A stretch of 64,000 nucleotides of DNA from JAQVEB01 sp028698105 (GTDB lineage: Bacteria > Bacteroidota > Bacteroidia > Bacteroidales > Dysgonomonadaceae), in contig CAXYYA010000010.1 of the NCBI GenBank assembly GCA_964293155.1, positions 27,051-91,050 on the forward strand, read 5' to 3'. Shown one piece after another: positions 53,821 through 62,624 of this stretch. Every line of letters begins with the position of its first letter. Positions within the stretch are counted from its first letter, which is position 1. The position numbers and the translations under genes are program-made. Under the pieces are notes generated by a model that was given only the letters and a program-made list of their open reading frames with translations, did not search any database and was not told where the DNA came from.

Positions 53821-55011
53821 TCATTCATTCCCCCACAATTGCGGGTCATTTCCTTTCGCTTTGCGCCATGCATCGCGCCATCGATGCATATCTATATGAT
53901 TTATAAATGGTTTCGGTTTTCTCATTTCTTTTGTTGGAGCAGGAGGAAGCGCTACAGCTTTGTCTTGATACCAATAGGCAACTGTGCTTAAATCGAGTGT
54001 AAGATTGTTGTTGTGTCCGGTTTCTATAGTTCCTTTTACTTCTTTTTCAAAGAAAATAGGATCGTTAATAAAGAACCGATAAACGTGCGTACGGCCAAGC
54101 CAACCCACATCGTTGTTCACACGCGGATAACCGAAATACGGATGCGAAAACGGTTCTTTGGGACACCAGGAAGTGTTGAAAAAATCTTCTGTTCCGGTAC
54201 CGATCAATGATGGTGTTTTTTCGCCGTCAATAAACCACATATCATCTCCCTCGCCGTACCACATCGGGGTGGGAGAGTGTACATAGTAGTTTATTCCCAC
54301 AAAATGTCCTTTGCCTTTTGTTTCTATAAACGTGTAATTTCTGTCGGTTTGCGTGTTTGGTTTCCATGGTCCGGTCAATGCCCATTCAGTCTCACCTTCC
54401 GGAAGCGCTTCGGACAGCGTGTGGTTGTACCAAGCATGAAAACGTCCCATATCTTTGGGTAATTCATTCATTCCCAGATAATCCACATAGAAATAGAAAG
54501 CATTAATGGTTTTATCCGTTTGATTTTCAATTTCTATCCGTGCGCCTTTTTCATAAGGCATCACAAAATAGCTCGACAATCCGGTGCCATTTTCAGGCCC
54601 TGCCGAAAGCGGGAATGAAGCATAATTATACCGTTCGTCCCAACCTTGGCCGAAAAACGGCCCAATGGGAGATTCCACCGAGGGATAATCGTTTCCGTCC
54701 CAATACATCCGTAAGATAATGTCGTTTCGGCTCAATTCTCCTGGCGGAGGCGCTATGGTGATCCAGATGTGGTTAATTACGCCCTTACCTTTAATCTCCG
54801 CAATGGTTCTTTTTTCTCCCGGTTGAAAAGGCTCCAAATGATCACGATTTCCGCCGGTTTTGTCGGTACTGGAAATACGTTTATTTTTCACTCCATTCTT
54901 TAATTTCGCCAAGTCGAACATTTCGCTATTGAAATTTTCCTGAGAAACAACCGGAAAACACAATGCCAGCATAAAAAAAACTGCGAATACTTTACAAATC
55001 ATATTTTTCAT
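53821..55011 (-). CDS. GH172 (DUF2961) glycoside hydrolase, promoter-proximal copy
   Basis: A 396-residue secreted enzyme (signal MKNMICKVFAVFFMLALCFPVVSQ). I start at 55011, just after fucI ends, because the longer frame would overlap fucI. Signatures: EIKGKGVINHIWITIAPPPG, WYGEGDDMWFIDGE and IGTGTEDFFNTSW; their two Glu residues lie exactly 21 apart, as in the characterised GH172 catalytic pair. It lies between the isomerase and SusC, showing that this activity is central to the locus. Confidence 0.9.
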   Translation of the reverse strand: MKNMICKVFAVFFMLALCFPVVSQENFNSEMFDLAKLKNGVKNKRISSTDKTGGNRDHLEPFQPGEKRTIAEIKGKGVINHIWITIAPPPGELSRNDIILRMYWDGNDYPSVESPIGPFFGQGWDERYNYASFPLSAGPENGTGLSSYFVMPYEKGARIEIENQTDKTINAFYFYVDYLGMNELPKDMGRFHAWYNHTLSEALPEGETEWALTGPWKPNTQTDRNYTFIETKGKGHFVGINYYVHSPTPMWYGEGDDMWFIDGEKTPSLIGTGTEDFFNTSWCPKEPFSHPYFGYPRVNNDVGWLGRTHVYRFFINDPIFFEKEVKGTIETGHNNNLTLDLSTVAYWYQDKAVALPPAPTKEMRKPKPFINHIDMHRWRDAWRKAKGNDPQLWGNE

Positions 55012-55033
55012 ATTCTCTCGTAAATTGTTTAAG

Positions 55034-56803
55034 TTATTTATATAAAGGCCCATAGGTTGAGCAAGCACGATAGTCGGCTCCTTCGTTGTCCGAGCCGAAC
55101 GATGACCAGGCTGAAGGACGAAATACATCTTTATCATCCACATTGTGCATATTTACCGGTATCGAAAGTGTGGATGCGAGCGTTATCAGGTCTGCGCCGA
55201 TATGTCCGTAGCTGATCGCACCATGATTGGCGCCCCAATAATTCATTACGGAATAAACATCGGTAAAGCGTCCTTTTCCCGTTAGGCGCGGTACGAAAAA
55301 CGTAGATGGCCAGGTTTTATCGGTACGCTTGTTGATGATATCGAAAACTTCATCGGGAAAGGTAGCGGTCCAGCCTTCGGCTATTTGCAGCACCGGGCCC
55401 TGACCTTTCACCAAATTCAACCGGCACATGGTGACGGGCATTCCTGCTTTGGTGAGAAACTGCGATGAGAACCCGCCGCCGCGCATGTATTCCAGTGAAG
55501 CCGGATGAAACGTTGTGGCATCTAACATTTTATTTACTTCATCCTGAGTAATTTCCCAATGCGGTTTCATTACGGGATTTCCTTCGGAATCCGATTGTTG
55601 ACCTGTGCCGTCCAGCGTGCAGGAACCGGAATTGATAAGATGAATAGCTCCGTTTTCCAGGATACCGTCGGGTTTCCAGCCGGTAACACGTTCAATTGCT
55701 TCGGGACTCCAATAGGTGCGCACATCGGCAAAAATTTGAGCCGTATTGGTCAGTAAATGCCCGAAGAGCATGCTGATACCGTTCAGGTAATCATCTTCGG
55801 TTGCAAATGTGAATGCTTCGCGGATACCGTTCCAATCGAACGACGAATTGAGCATGGCTTCCGAAAAATCGCCGTCGGGCAAAAAATCCGTCCATTGGCG
55901 TTGTCCCTGAAACCCGCCGGCAATAGCATTGTGTCCAAGCGCTTCTTCGCCGAATCCCATTTCATTGAGTCTGGGATTACCGATGAGCAAATCGCGCATA
56001 ATAAGTGTCATTTTAATTACGAATTCCCAATCTTTGTCTTTTTGTTCACGATCGTGTTTCAAATGATCGGGATTGTAGTCTTCGCCTTCTTTGCAGTTTT
56101 TCCGTGTCCATTCAAGCGCTTTTGCGAACTCATCCTTATCATAAATTTCAAGCTGAATGCGGCGAAGAATCTCACTCGCATCTACAAACTCCGCTCTGAT
56201 GCCGAGATATTCCTGTAAAAAATCGGGATTCACCATTGAGCCTGCGATCCCCATTGATACCGAACCGATGGCCAGATACGATTTTCCACGCATTTGCGCA
56301 ACGGCCAGGCCTGCACGGGCAAATCGCAGTAATTTTTCTTTCACATCATCGGGAATGGTCGTATCACCAATATCCTGCACATCTTTACCGTAAATTCCAA
56401 AAGCAGGCAATCCTTTTTGGGTGTGCGCAGCCAATGCCGCAGCCAGGTAAACTGCTCCGGGACGCTCCGTTCCGTTAAACCCCCATATTGCTTTCGGTAT
56501 AAACGGATTCATGTCTATTGTTTCGGAACCATAACACCAGCATGGCGTTACAGATAACGTTAACCCTACATTTTCCCGCTCAAATTTCTCAGCGCAGTTG
56601 GCAGCTTCTTTCACACCGCCAATGCAAGTATCGGAAAGAACGCACTGCACCGGACTTCCGTCAGGATATTTGAGCGTTTCGCTATAAAGTTTAGCCACAC
56701 TTTTAGCCAGATTCATGGTTGTTTCTTCCAACGATTCCCTTATTCCGCCACGTCGTCCATCAATAATAGGACGAATGCCGATTTTCGGATAATTATTTTT
56801 CAT
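55034..56803 (-). CDS. fucI: L-fucose isomerase (also D-arabinose isomerase)
   Basis: A 589-residue cytoplasmic ketol isomerase converting L-fucose to L-fuculose; the E. coli enzyme also turns D-arabinose into D-ribulose. Very close to E. coli FucI throughout: PKIGIRPIIDGRRGGIRESL, VTPCWCYGSETIDMNPF, IWGFNGTERPGAVYLAAALAAH (partly quoted), NAIAGGFQGQRQWTD, FADVRTYWSPEAIERVTG and YGPLYK at the end. It is the first structural gene after lacI, with an operator 13-24 nt before the start. No fuculokinase or aldolase gene is in the window, so later catabolism must be encoded elsewhere. Confidence 0.96.
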   Translation of the reverse strand: MKNNYPKIGIRPIIDGRRGGIRESLEETTMNLAKSVAKLYSETLKYPDGSPVQCVLSDTCIGGVKEAANCAEKFERENVGLTLSVTPCWCYGSETIDMNPFIPKAIWGFNGTERPGAVYLAAALAAHTQKGLPAFGIYGKDVQDIGDTTIPDDVKEKLLRFARAGLAVAQMRGKSYLAIGSVSMGIAGSMVNPDFLQEYLGIRAEFVDASEILRRIQLEIYDKDEFAKALEWTRKNCKEGEDYNPDHLKHDREQKDKDWEFVIKMTLIMRDLLIGNPRLNEMGFGEEALGHNAIAGGFQGQRQWTDFLPDGDFSEAMLNSSFDWNGIREAFTFATEDDYLNGISMLFGHLLTNTAQIFADVRTYWSPEAIERVTGWKPDGILENGAIHLINSGSCTLDGTGQQSDSEGNPVMKPHWEITQDEVNKMLDATTFHPASLEYMRGGGFSSQFLTKAGMPVTMCRLNLVKGQGPVLQIAEGWTATFPDEVFDIINKRTDKTWPSTFFVPRLTGKGRFTDVYSVMNYWGANHGAISYGHIGADLITLASTLSIPVNMHNVDDKDVFRPSAWSSFGSDNEGADYRACSTYGPLYK

Positions 56804-56815
56804 ATTTTACCTATA

Positions 56816-56827
56816 TTAAACGTTTAA
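56816..56827. promoter_or_regulatory. LacI-type operator before fucI
   Basis: 12-bp palindrome TTAAACGTTTAA with a central CG, 13 nt upstream of the fucI ATG. On the minus strand the extended context GTTAAACGTTTAATATA (17 nt) is identical to the site before lacI. Confidence 0.78.
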
Positions 56828-56845
56828 CTAATTCGATTAAAATTT

Positions 56846-57844
56846 TTATTTGTTTATTAATGCGGCGTTAAGAATAACATGCCGCTCTTCATTCGCATGC
56901 CGTTCAACCTGGCTGAGGAGCGATCTTACGGCCTGTTTGCCCATTTCTTCTATGGGTTGTTTTACAAAGGGAACCGAAAAAGGAAGCAGATAAAAAGCTT
57001 CGCTTTCGTCAAAACACATAATTTGGATGTCTTTTTGCAATTCTATCTTGTAATTAAATAAGGATTTGACGCCTGCAAGTGAAATAGAGTTCGTAGCAAA
57101 GAAAATACCGTCAATTTTTTTTTCGGATTTCATTATTTGTGAAATAGCTTTACGTATATCTTTTTCGAGAAATCCATAACGTACTTCTTTCACATTCTCC
57201 GGATTAAAAAGACCGACTTCTTTCATTGCTTCCATGTATCCCCGCTTGCGTTCGTTAATATGAAACTGATCTTGCTTATATGTGACGAAAGCAATATTCC
57301 TGCATCCCTTTTTCAGCAGATGTTTCGTTGATACGTTACTGATCTGATAATTGTTAATGAGTACGGAATCAACATCTAATTCGGGAAAACTTCTGTCAAC
57401 CAGAACAAAAGGGATATCGGCTTTTAATAAATCTTTGATCAATTTTTCGCTTCCTTCGGTAGGCGTGATAATCAAACCGTCAACCTGTCTGGCTTTGAAG
57501 AGTTTGATCATCTTTTCCATTTCGATCAACTTTTCATTCGTATTTCCGATAAAAACGGTGTATCCTGCTTTTTCTGCACAGATTTGAATATGAAGGGCAA
57601 GCGAGCCGAAAAAAACGTTTGAAATATCTGCGACAATTAAACCAATGGTTTTTGAACGCCCCATTTTCAGACTTTTGGCAAAATTATTGGGCACATAATT
57701 TAATTCAGCAGCTTTATCAATGATTTTTTGAGACATTCCCTGACTCACTCTCCCGTTCTTATTTTTTCCGTTGAGAACAAGTGAGACCGTAGCAATTGAA
57801 ACGCCAAGTTCGTTGGCAATCATCTTTAAGGATACTCTTTCCAT
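56846..57844 (-). CDS. LacI family transcriptional regulator
   Basis: A 332-residue repressor. The amino HTH (MERVSLKMIANELGVSIATVSLVLNGKNK, partly quoted, residues 1-28) and hinge LNYVPNNFAKSLK lead into a periplasmic-binding-protein-like sensor domain (TIGLIVADISNVFFGSLA, DGLIITPTEG, VLVDRSFP). I start at MERVSL because the promoter lies just upstream. Two matching operators, one overlapping its own promoter region and one before fucI, indicate autoregulation and local control. The inducer is presumably the free sugar or its isomerised form. A LacI regulator replaces the usual hybrid two-component or ECF/anti-sigma regulators of PULs. Confidence 0.92.
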   Translation of the reverse strand: MERVSLKMIANELGVSIATVSLVLNGKNKNGRVSQGMSQKIIDKAAELNYVPNNFAKSLKMGRSKTIGLIVADISNVFFGSLALHIQICAEKAGYTVFIGNTNEKLIEMEKMIKLFKARQVDGLIITPTEGSEKLIKDLLKADIPFVLVDRSFPELDVDSVLINNYQISNVSTKHLLKKGCRNIAFVTYKQDQFHINERKRGYMEAMKEVGLFNPENVKEVRYGFLEKDIRKAISQIMKSEKKIDGIFFATNSISLAGVKSLFNYKIELQKDIQIMCFDESEAFYLLPFSVPFVKQPIEEMGKQAVRSLLSQVERHANEERHVILNAALINK

Positions 57845-57870
57845 GTGTCTGAAGTTTATAAAACTTAACA

Positions 57871-57895
57871 CAAAGATAATAGGTTAAACGTTTAA
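57871..57895 (-). promoter_or_regulatory. lacI promoter with operator
   Basis: On the minus strand a -7 element TATCTTTG (57878-57871) lies just downstream of the palindrome TTAAACGTTTAA (57884-57895), which therefore falls between the -33 and -7 regions; repressor bound there would block the promoter. No clear -33 TTG is seen. Confidence 0.72.
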
Positions 57896-57975
57896 TATAT
57901 GGAATTAATACATGTTTTATAACATAAAAATACAAAAATACCTTAATTTGGAATGATTATAAATTATGAAATTCG

Positions 57976-59079
57976 TTACACGTTAAACCTAAAGTGCATC
58001 ACATCTCCATCCTGAACCACATATTCTTTGCCCTCTACACTCATTTTTCCGGCTTCTTTCACGGCAACTTCGGAACCGTAATGGAGGTAATCTTCGTATT
58101 TAATGACTTCGGCACGAATGAAACCTTTTTCGAAGTCGGTGTGGATGACACCGGCGCATTGGGGAGCCTTCCAACCTTTGTGAAAAGTCCATGCCCTGAC
58201 TTCCTGCGGACCAGCCGTTAGAAAGGTTTGCAAATTTAAGAGTTTATAAGCCGATTTGATCAGGCGATTCATTCCCGATTCTTCCAACCCGATTTCATTA
58301 AGAAACATTTCGCGTTCTTCGTAGGTTTCAAATTCGGCAATTTCCGATTCAATTTTTGCTGCAACGATCAAAATTTCGGCATTTTCGTTTTTCACTGCTT
58401 CGCGAACGGCGTCCACATATTTATTTCCGCCTACGGCGCTTGCTTCGTCCACGTTGCAAACGTACATCACGGGTTTTGCCGTAAGCAGGAAAAGATCGTG
58501 CGCCGCCTTGTTCTCATCTTTTGTAACGAAAGTAACCGTACGTGCCGATTCTCCCCGAAGCAAGGCTTCCCGTATTCGGGAATACACCTCAAAAGCAAGT
58601 TTTGCGTCTTTATCGCCGCCGGTTTTAGCCTGTTTTTCTACTTTATTGATGCGTGATTCGATGGTTTCGAGGTCTTTCAGTTGCAATTCGGCATCAATAA
58701 TTTCCTTATCGCGAACCGGATCAATTTTTCCATCAACGTGAGTAACATTATCATCATCGAAACAACGCAGCACATGTAAAACAGCATCCGTTTCACGGAT
58801 ATTGGCAAGAAATTTGTTTCCAAGCCCTTCGCCTTTGCTGGCTCCCTTTACCAAACCGGCAATATCAACGATTTCAACCGCGGTAGGTACAATCTTTTGC
58901 GGATGAACCAATTCAGCGAGTTTGTTTAATCGCTCATCGGGAACGGTGATCACGCCAACATTCGGTTCAATGGTACAGAACGGAAAATTGGCCGCCTGAG
59001 CTTTTGCATTCGATAAACAGTTGAAAAGAGTTGATTTCCCGACGTTTGGAAGTCCCACTATGCCGCATTGTAAAGCCAT
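57976..59079 (-). CDS. ychF: redox-regulated ATPase YchF (Obg family)
   Basis: A 367-residue universally conserved P-loop NTPase that prefers ATP and binds the ribosome. Motifs: G1 GLPNVGKST (about 8-16), G3 DIAGLVKGASKGEGLGN, the NKxD-like site altered to NVDE (VCNVDEAS) that goes with ATP preference, and a carboxy TGS domain (from about 285) ending in GDVMHFRFNV. Full length. Its promoter -7 element TACCTTTG lies at 59172-59165 on the minus strand. Confidence 0.96.
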   Translation of the reverse strand: MALQCGIVGLPNVGKSTLFNCLSNAKAQAANFPFCTIEPNVGVITVPDERLNKLAELVHPQKIVPTAVEIVDIAGLVKGASKGEGLGNKFLANIRETDAVLHVLRCFDDDNVTHVDGKIDPVRDKEIIDAELQLKDLETIESRINKVEKQAKTGGDKDAKLAFEVYSRIREALLRGESARTVTFVTKDENKAAHDLFLLTAKPVMYVCNVDEASAVGGNKYVDAVREAVKNENAEILIVAAKIESEIAEFETYEEREMFLNEIGLEESGMNRLIKSAYKLLNLQTFLTAGPQEVRAWTFHKGWKAPQCAGVIHTDFEKGFIRAEVIKYEDYLHYGSEVAVKEAGKMSVEGKEYVVQDGDVMHFRFNV

Positions 59080-59083
59080 TTTT

Positions 59084-59130
59084 TTGAGATTGTTAGACCG
59101 CTTCGCTCTCAGATGTTAGACATTTAGACA
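59084..59130. repeat. heptad-type repeat in ychF leader (GTTAGAC family)
   Basis: TTGAGAT, TGTTAGAC, CGCTTCGCTCTC, AGATG, TTAGACA, TTTAGACA. Units of 7-8 nt share the TTAGAC core with the tract at 38558-38594. It fills the leader between the ychF promoter and its start. Confidence 0.55.
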
Positions 59131-59164
59131 AATGCGGTAAATGAATGATTAATTTTCGCGAGTA

Positions 59165-59172
59165 CAAAGGTA
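59165..59172 (-). promoter_or_regulatory. ychF -7 promoter element
   Basis: TACCTTTG on the minus strand (59172-59165), a perfect match to TAnnTTTG, directly after the nadA terminator; the -33 element is not evident. Confidence 0.55.
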
Positions 59173-59207
59173 AGAAAAAACGGCCTATTTTTTACGATAA
59201 GCCGTTT
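59173..59207 (-). terminator. terminator of nadA
   Basis: On the minus strand, stem AAACGGC / GCCGTTT extended by TTAT/ATAg pairing, followed by a T run, 20 nt after the nadA stop. Confidence 0.85.
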
Positions 59208-59226
59208 GTATCAATTATTATTATTT

Positions 59227-60171
59227 TCACAATCCGTATCTGGCCGATATTTCCAACATCCGTTCAATGGGCTTCACCGCTTTTAAACGAATTTCTTCAT
59301 CCACAAAAATTTCCGGCCTTTCGTTTTTCAGGCACAAATACAATTTTTCCAACGTATTCATTTTCATATAAAAACACTCGTTGCACGCACAGGTAGAATC
59401 TTCCGGCGGAGCCGGAATGAATTCTTTATCCGGATTTTCTTTTTGCATCTGGTGCAGAATTCCCGCTTCAGTGGCTACAATGAACTTTTTTTTATCGGAT
59501 TTGGTCGCAAATTTAAGGATTGATGAAGTAGAACCCACATGATCGGCTATTTCAAGCAAATATTTCGGACATTCCGGATGAGCCAGCAACAATGCATTGG
59601 GATATTGTTTTTTTAATTCAATGATCTTTTCCATCGAAAATTGTTCGTGTACATGACAAGCGCCTTCCCACAACAACATATTTCTACCGGTAAGTTTGTT
59701 GATATAATCACCCAGATTTTTATCCGGCCCGAAAATAATTTTTTCGTCTTCAGGAAGTGATTCCACGATTTGTTTGGCATTCGTGGAAGTTACCACAATG
59801 TCTGTCAACGCTTTTACTGCGGCTGTTGTATTTACATACGATATGACCGTATGATCGGGATGCGCTTTGGTAAATTCTTCGAATTCATCTGCAGGACAAC
59901 TATCAGCTAACGAACAACCCGCCATCATATCCGGAATAAATACACGTTTTTCGGGTGAAAGTATTTTTGCCGTTTCTCCCATGAAATGTACACCGCAAAG
60001 CACAATAATATCGGCCGTAGTTTTGGTAGCCCATTGAGCCAAAGCCAAGCTATCGCCTACGAAATCGGCAATATCCTGAATATCAGATTCCTGATAGTAA
60101 TGAGCCAAAATGATTGCATTTTTTTCTTTTCTGAGCGTATTTATTTTTTCGATGAGTTCTGATTTATTCAT
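59227..60171 (-). CDS. nadA: quinolinate synthase
   Basis: A 314-residue [4Fe-4S] enzyme condensing iminoaspartate and DHAP to quinolinate in NAD synthesis. Signatures: ILAHYYQESDIQDIADFVGDSLAL (partly quoted), VLCGVHFMGETAKIL, the cluster Cys in DMMAGCSLADSCP and in STCACNECFYM, and VHEQF. Full length. No nadB or nadC gene lies beside it. A terminator follows and a long AT-rich spacer precedes it. Confidence 0.95.
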   Translation of the reverse strand: MNKSELIEKINTLRKEKNAIILAHYYQESDIQDIADFVGDSLALAQWATKTTADIIVLCGVHFMGETAKILSPEKRVFIPDMMAGCSLADSCPADEFEEFTKAHPDHTVISYVNTTAAVKALTDIVVTSTNAKQIVESLPEDEKIIFGPDKNLGDYINKLTGRNMLLWEGACHVHEQFSMEKIIELKKQYPNALLLAHPECPKYLLEIADHVGSTSSILKFATKSDKKKFIVATEAGILHQMQKENPDKEFIPAPPEDSTCACNECFYMKMNTLEKLYLCLKNERPEIFVDEEIRLKAVKPIERMLEISARYGL

Positions 60172-60635
60172 GCCTGAAAATTTAATAACATTTTATATTT
60201 ATATATTTCTTAAATTTAAAAATAATAATGATAGTGATGAATGCCTGTTGAAACTGTTGATTACTTTTTCTAAAAATACAGATAAAATATTTATCAAAAA
60301 AGAATGTTGTTTTATGATACCCTATCAACAAATAAAAAAGTATTATATATCTTGTAATCTTATTATTATAGAAGTTATTAACGATATTTGATAAGGTGCA
60401 AAGTTAATAATTTATTTCATTTTTGTTACATTTACCCGTTGAAAACTTTCCGAAGGGCAAACGAAAAAAACACTTAATTTTTTCTTATTATTCCAAATTT
60501 TTTTCCACTCAAATTATTTCTCATTTTTCCAAATCATTTTGTTCTTTTTTTATTTACATTTCATCCACAATTTATCAACAAATTTTTTTAATGTAGTTAT
60601 TGGAGTAATCGGCTTAATTATCCGATAATTATACT
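60172..60635. other. AT-rich divergent intergenic region (nadA leader side)
   Basis: No convincing gene; short open frames here lack family features and are A/T-driven. A perfect minus-strand -7 element TAACTTTG (60407-60400) could start nadA with a leader of about 220 nt. The rest is T-rich. A perfect small inverted repeat AATTATC-C-GATAATT (60616-60630) lies just before the helicase -7 element. Confidence 0.5.
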
Positions 60636-60839
60636 TACCTTTGCGCCCAATTTTATAAAAAATCGCCGGTTGTCGCATTTTTTCATTTGCTGCTTGCATA
60701 AAAGCTCATTCAAAAAAGCGGATCGCTGACCGGTTTGTTTCGGGTTATTTTTGTTTTTCTCTCATCTTTTGTGTCGTAATTGTTGTGGGGCTTGGAGAAA
60801 AATATCTATATCTCACAAATTTACAAATTTATTAAAAAG
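60636..60839 (+). promoter_or_regulatory. helicase promoter -7 element and ~190-nt leader
   Basis: Perfect -7 element TACCTTTG at 60636-60643, then an untranslated leader of about 190 nt to the ATG at 60840. The leader is structured (CGCCGGTTGTCGC near its start can pair imperfectly with GCGGATCGCTGACCGG at 60719-60734) and T-rich elsewhere. Long leaders are known for cold-regulated DEAD-box genes in other bacteria; a similar role here is inference. Confidence 0.6.
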
Positions 60840-62561
60840 ATGAAAACATTTCAGGAACTTGAGGTTGCACCGCAAATTATTCGTGCAATTGAAGAAATGG
60901 GTTATGAACAACCCATGCCGGTACAGGAAAAAGTAATTCCCGAATTGCTGGCAAACACGCGCGATATCATCGCGTTAGCTCAAACAGGAACGGGAAAAAC
61001 AGCCGCTTTCGGACTTCCCATTATCCAGAAAACAAATGTAAAGTTACTTTCGCCGCAAACATTGATATTGTGTCCTACGCGCGAATTATGCCTGCAAATT
61101 GCAACCGACCTTACGGATTATTCCAAGTACGTGGACGAAATAAAAATTCTTCCCGTGTACGGAGGATCGAGTATAGAAAGTCAGATTAAAACCCTGAGAC
61201 GGGGTGTTCAGATCATCGTGGCAACCCCGGGCAGGCTTATTGATCTTATCAACCGCAAAACCGTTTCGCTGGAAAATGTGCACACCGTAGTGCTGGATGA
61301 GGCCGACGAAATGCTGAACATGGGTTTTACGGAAAGCATAGACGAAATTTTGAGTTACGTTCCCCAAAACCGGAGCATGTTGCTTTTTTCGGCTACCATG
61401 CCGCATGAAATCGCCAAAATAACGCGCAAGTACATGAAAGATCCGGTTGAGATTACCATCGGCCGGAAGAACGAAGGTGCGCAAAACGTGAAACACATTT
61501 ATTTTGTCGTTCACGCAAAAGATAAATACTTGGCATTGAAACGCGTTGCGGATTACTATCCCAACGTGTATGGAATTATTTTTTGCCGTACCCGAAAAGA
61601 AACACAGGAAATTGCCGATAAGCTCATCCAGGACGGTTACGATGCCGATTCGCTGCATGGCGATCTGTCGCAGGCGCAACGCGATTACGTGATGAACAAG
61701 TTCCGGAACCGCAATCTTCAGTTGCTTGTAGCTACCGATGTAGCAGCTCGCGGGCTGGATGTGGATGACGTTACGCACGTTATCAACTACGGATTGCCGG
61801 ACGATTACGAGATTTACACGCACCGGAGCGGCCGCACGGGGCGTGCCGGAAAAACCGGAACCTCCATATCCATTATTCACGTAAAGGAAAAAGGAAAAAT
61901 TCCACAAATCGAGAAACTGATCAATAAAACGTTTGAAAAACGACAAATTCCCAAAGGCGATGTTATTTGTGAAAAGCAACTTTTTAACTTTGTGGATAAA
62001 ATTGAAAAAGTGAAGGTGAACGAAGCCGAGATTGAACGCCTGCTTCCTTCCATTTTTCGCAAACTCGACTGGCTGGATAAGGAAGATATCATAAAAAGGG
62101 TTGTTTCGCTGGAGTTTAACCGCCTCATAGATTATTACCAGCAAGCCGAAGAAATTGAAGAACCGGTCTCTTCATCAAAAAAAGAAGGTACGCATACGCG
62201 TGGAAAACGTCAGGAGCAAACAGACCGTGAGCCGCGAAAACCCGAGAAGGGCTACGTACGCCTTTTCATCAATCTGGGAAAAACCGACGGCGCAAATCCG
62301 GCGAATTTAATGGGATTTATTAACGATCACGTTCCCGGAAAAGTACGGATCGGCCGTATTGATTTAATGCAAAATTTTTCGTTCTTTGAAGTTCCACAAG
62401 AAATTGCTAATCAGGTAGTTAAATCTTTTAAAGGCTTGTATGTTGACGAACGGCGGTTGGTTGTGGATGTAGCGCAGGAAACGTCGCAAACGAGCAAAGA
62501 CAAAAAATCGTTTAAGAAAGGAAAGGATAAGAAAAAGCCGTTTGGAAAACGCAAAAAATAA
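60840..62561 (+). CDS. DEAD-box RNA helicase with DbpA-type RNA-binding domain
   Basis: A 573-residue ATP-dependent RNA helicase of the DeaD/CsdA kind, acting in ribosome assembly and RNA decay, especially in the cold. Motifs: Q-motif with PMPVQEKVIPELL, Walker A AQTGTGKT, DEAD in VLDEADEMLNMGF, SAT, and HRSGRTGRAGKTG. After a charged linker (about 440-480) comes a DbpA-like domain (VRLFINLGKTDGANPANLMGFI, IGRIDLMQNFSFFEV) and a Lys-rich tail. I start at the ATG at 60840, where homology begins, instead of 20 codons upstream. Confidence 0.94.
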   Translation: MKTFQELEVAPQIIRAIEEMGYEQPMPVQEKVIPELLANTRDIIALAQTGTGKTAAFGLPIIQKTNVKLLSPQTLILCPTRELCLQIATDLTDYSKYVDEIKILPVYGGSSIESQIKTLRRGVQIIVATPGRLIDLINRKTVSLENVHTVVLDEADEMLNMGFTESIDEILSYVPQNRSMLLFSATMPHEIAKITRKYMKDPVEITIGRKNEGAQNVKHIYFVVHAKDKYLALKRVADYYPNVYGIIFCRTRKETQEIADKLIQDGYDADSLHGDLSQAQRDYVMNKFRNRNLQLLVATDVAARGLDVDDVTHVINYGLPDDYEIYTHRSGRTGRAGKTGTSISIIHVKEKGKIPQIEKLINKTFEKRQIPKGDVICEKQLFNFVDKIEKVKVNEAEIERLLPSIFRKLDWLDKEDIIKRVVSLEFNRLIDYYQQAEEIEEPVSSSKKEGTHTRGKRQEQTDREPRKPEKGYVRLFINLGKTDGANPANLMGFINDHVPGKVRIGRIDLMQNFSFFEVPQEIANQVVKSFKGLYVDERRLVVDVAQETSQTSKDKKSFKKGKDKKKPFGKRKK

Positions 62562-62624
62562 CCTCGTTTTTTTGTAAAGCAGTTAAAAAGGCGTTACTTT
62601 GCCTTAAATCTAAACACATATTTT

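Noticed and set aside
60110..60391. Small open frame opposite and upstream of nadA
   Set aside because: Overlaps the nadA start antisense, very AT-rich, with no family features.
60566..60584. DnaA-box-like sequences (ATCCACAA, TTATCAACA) near 60570
   Set aside because: Both are imperfect and there is no cluster of boxes or dnaA/dnaN neighbour; not enough to call an origin despite the distant parS.
61086..62144. 352-codon minus-strand frame inside the DEAD-box helicase
   Set aside because: Antisense shadow of conserved helicase motifs.
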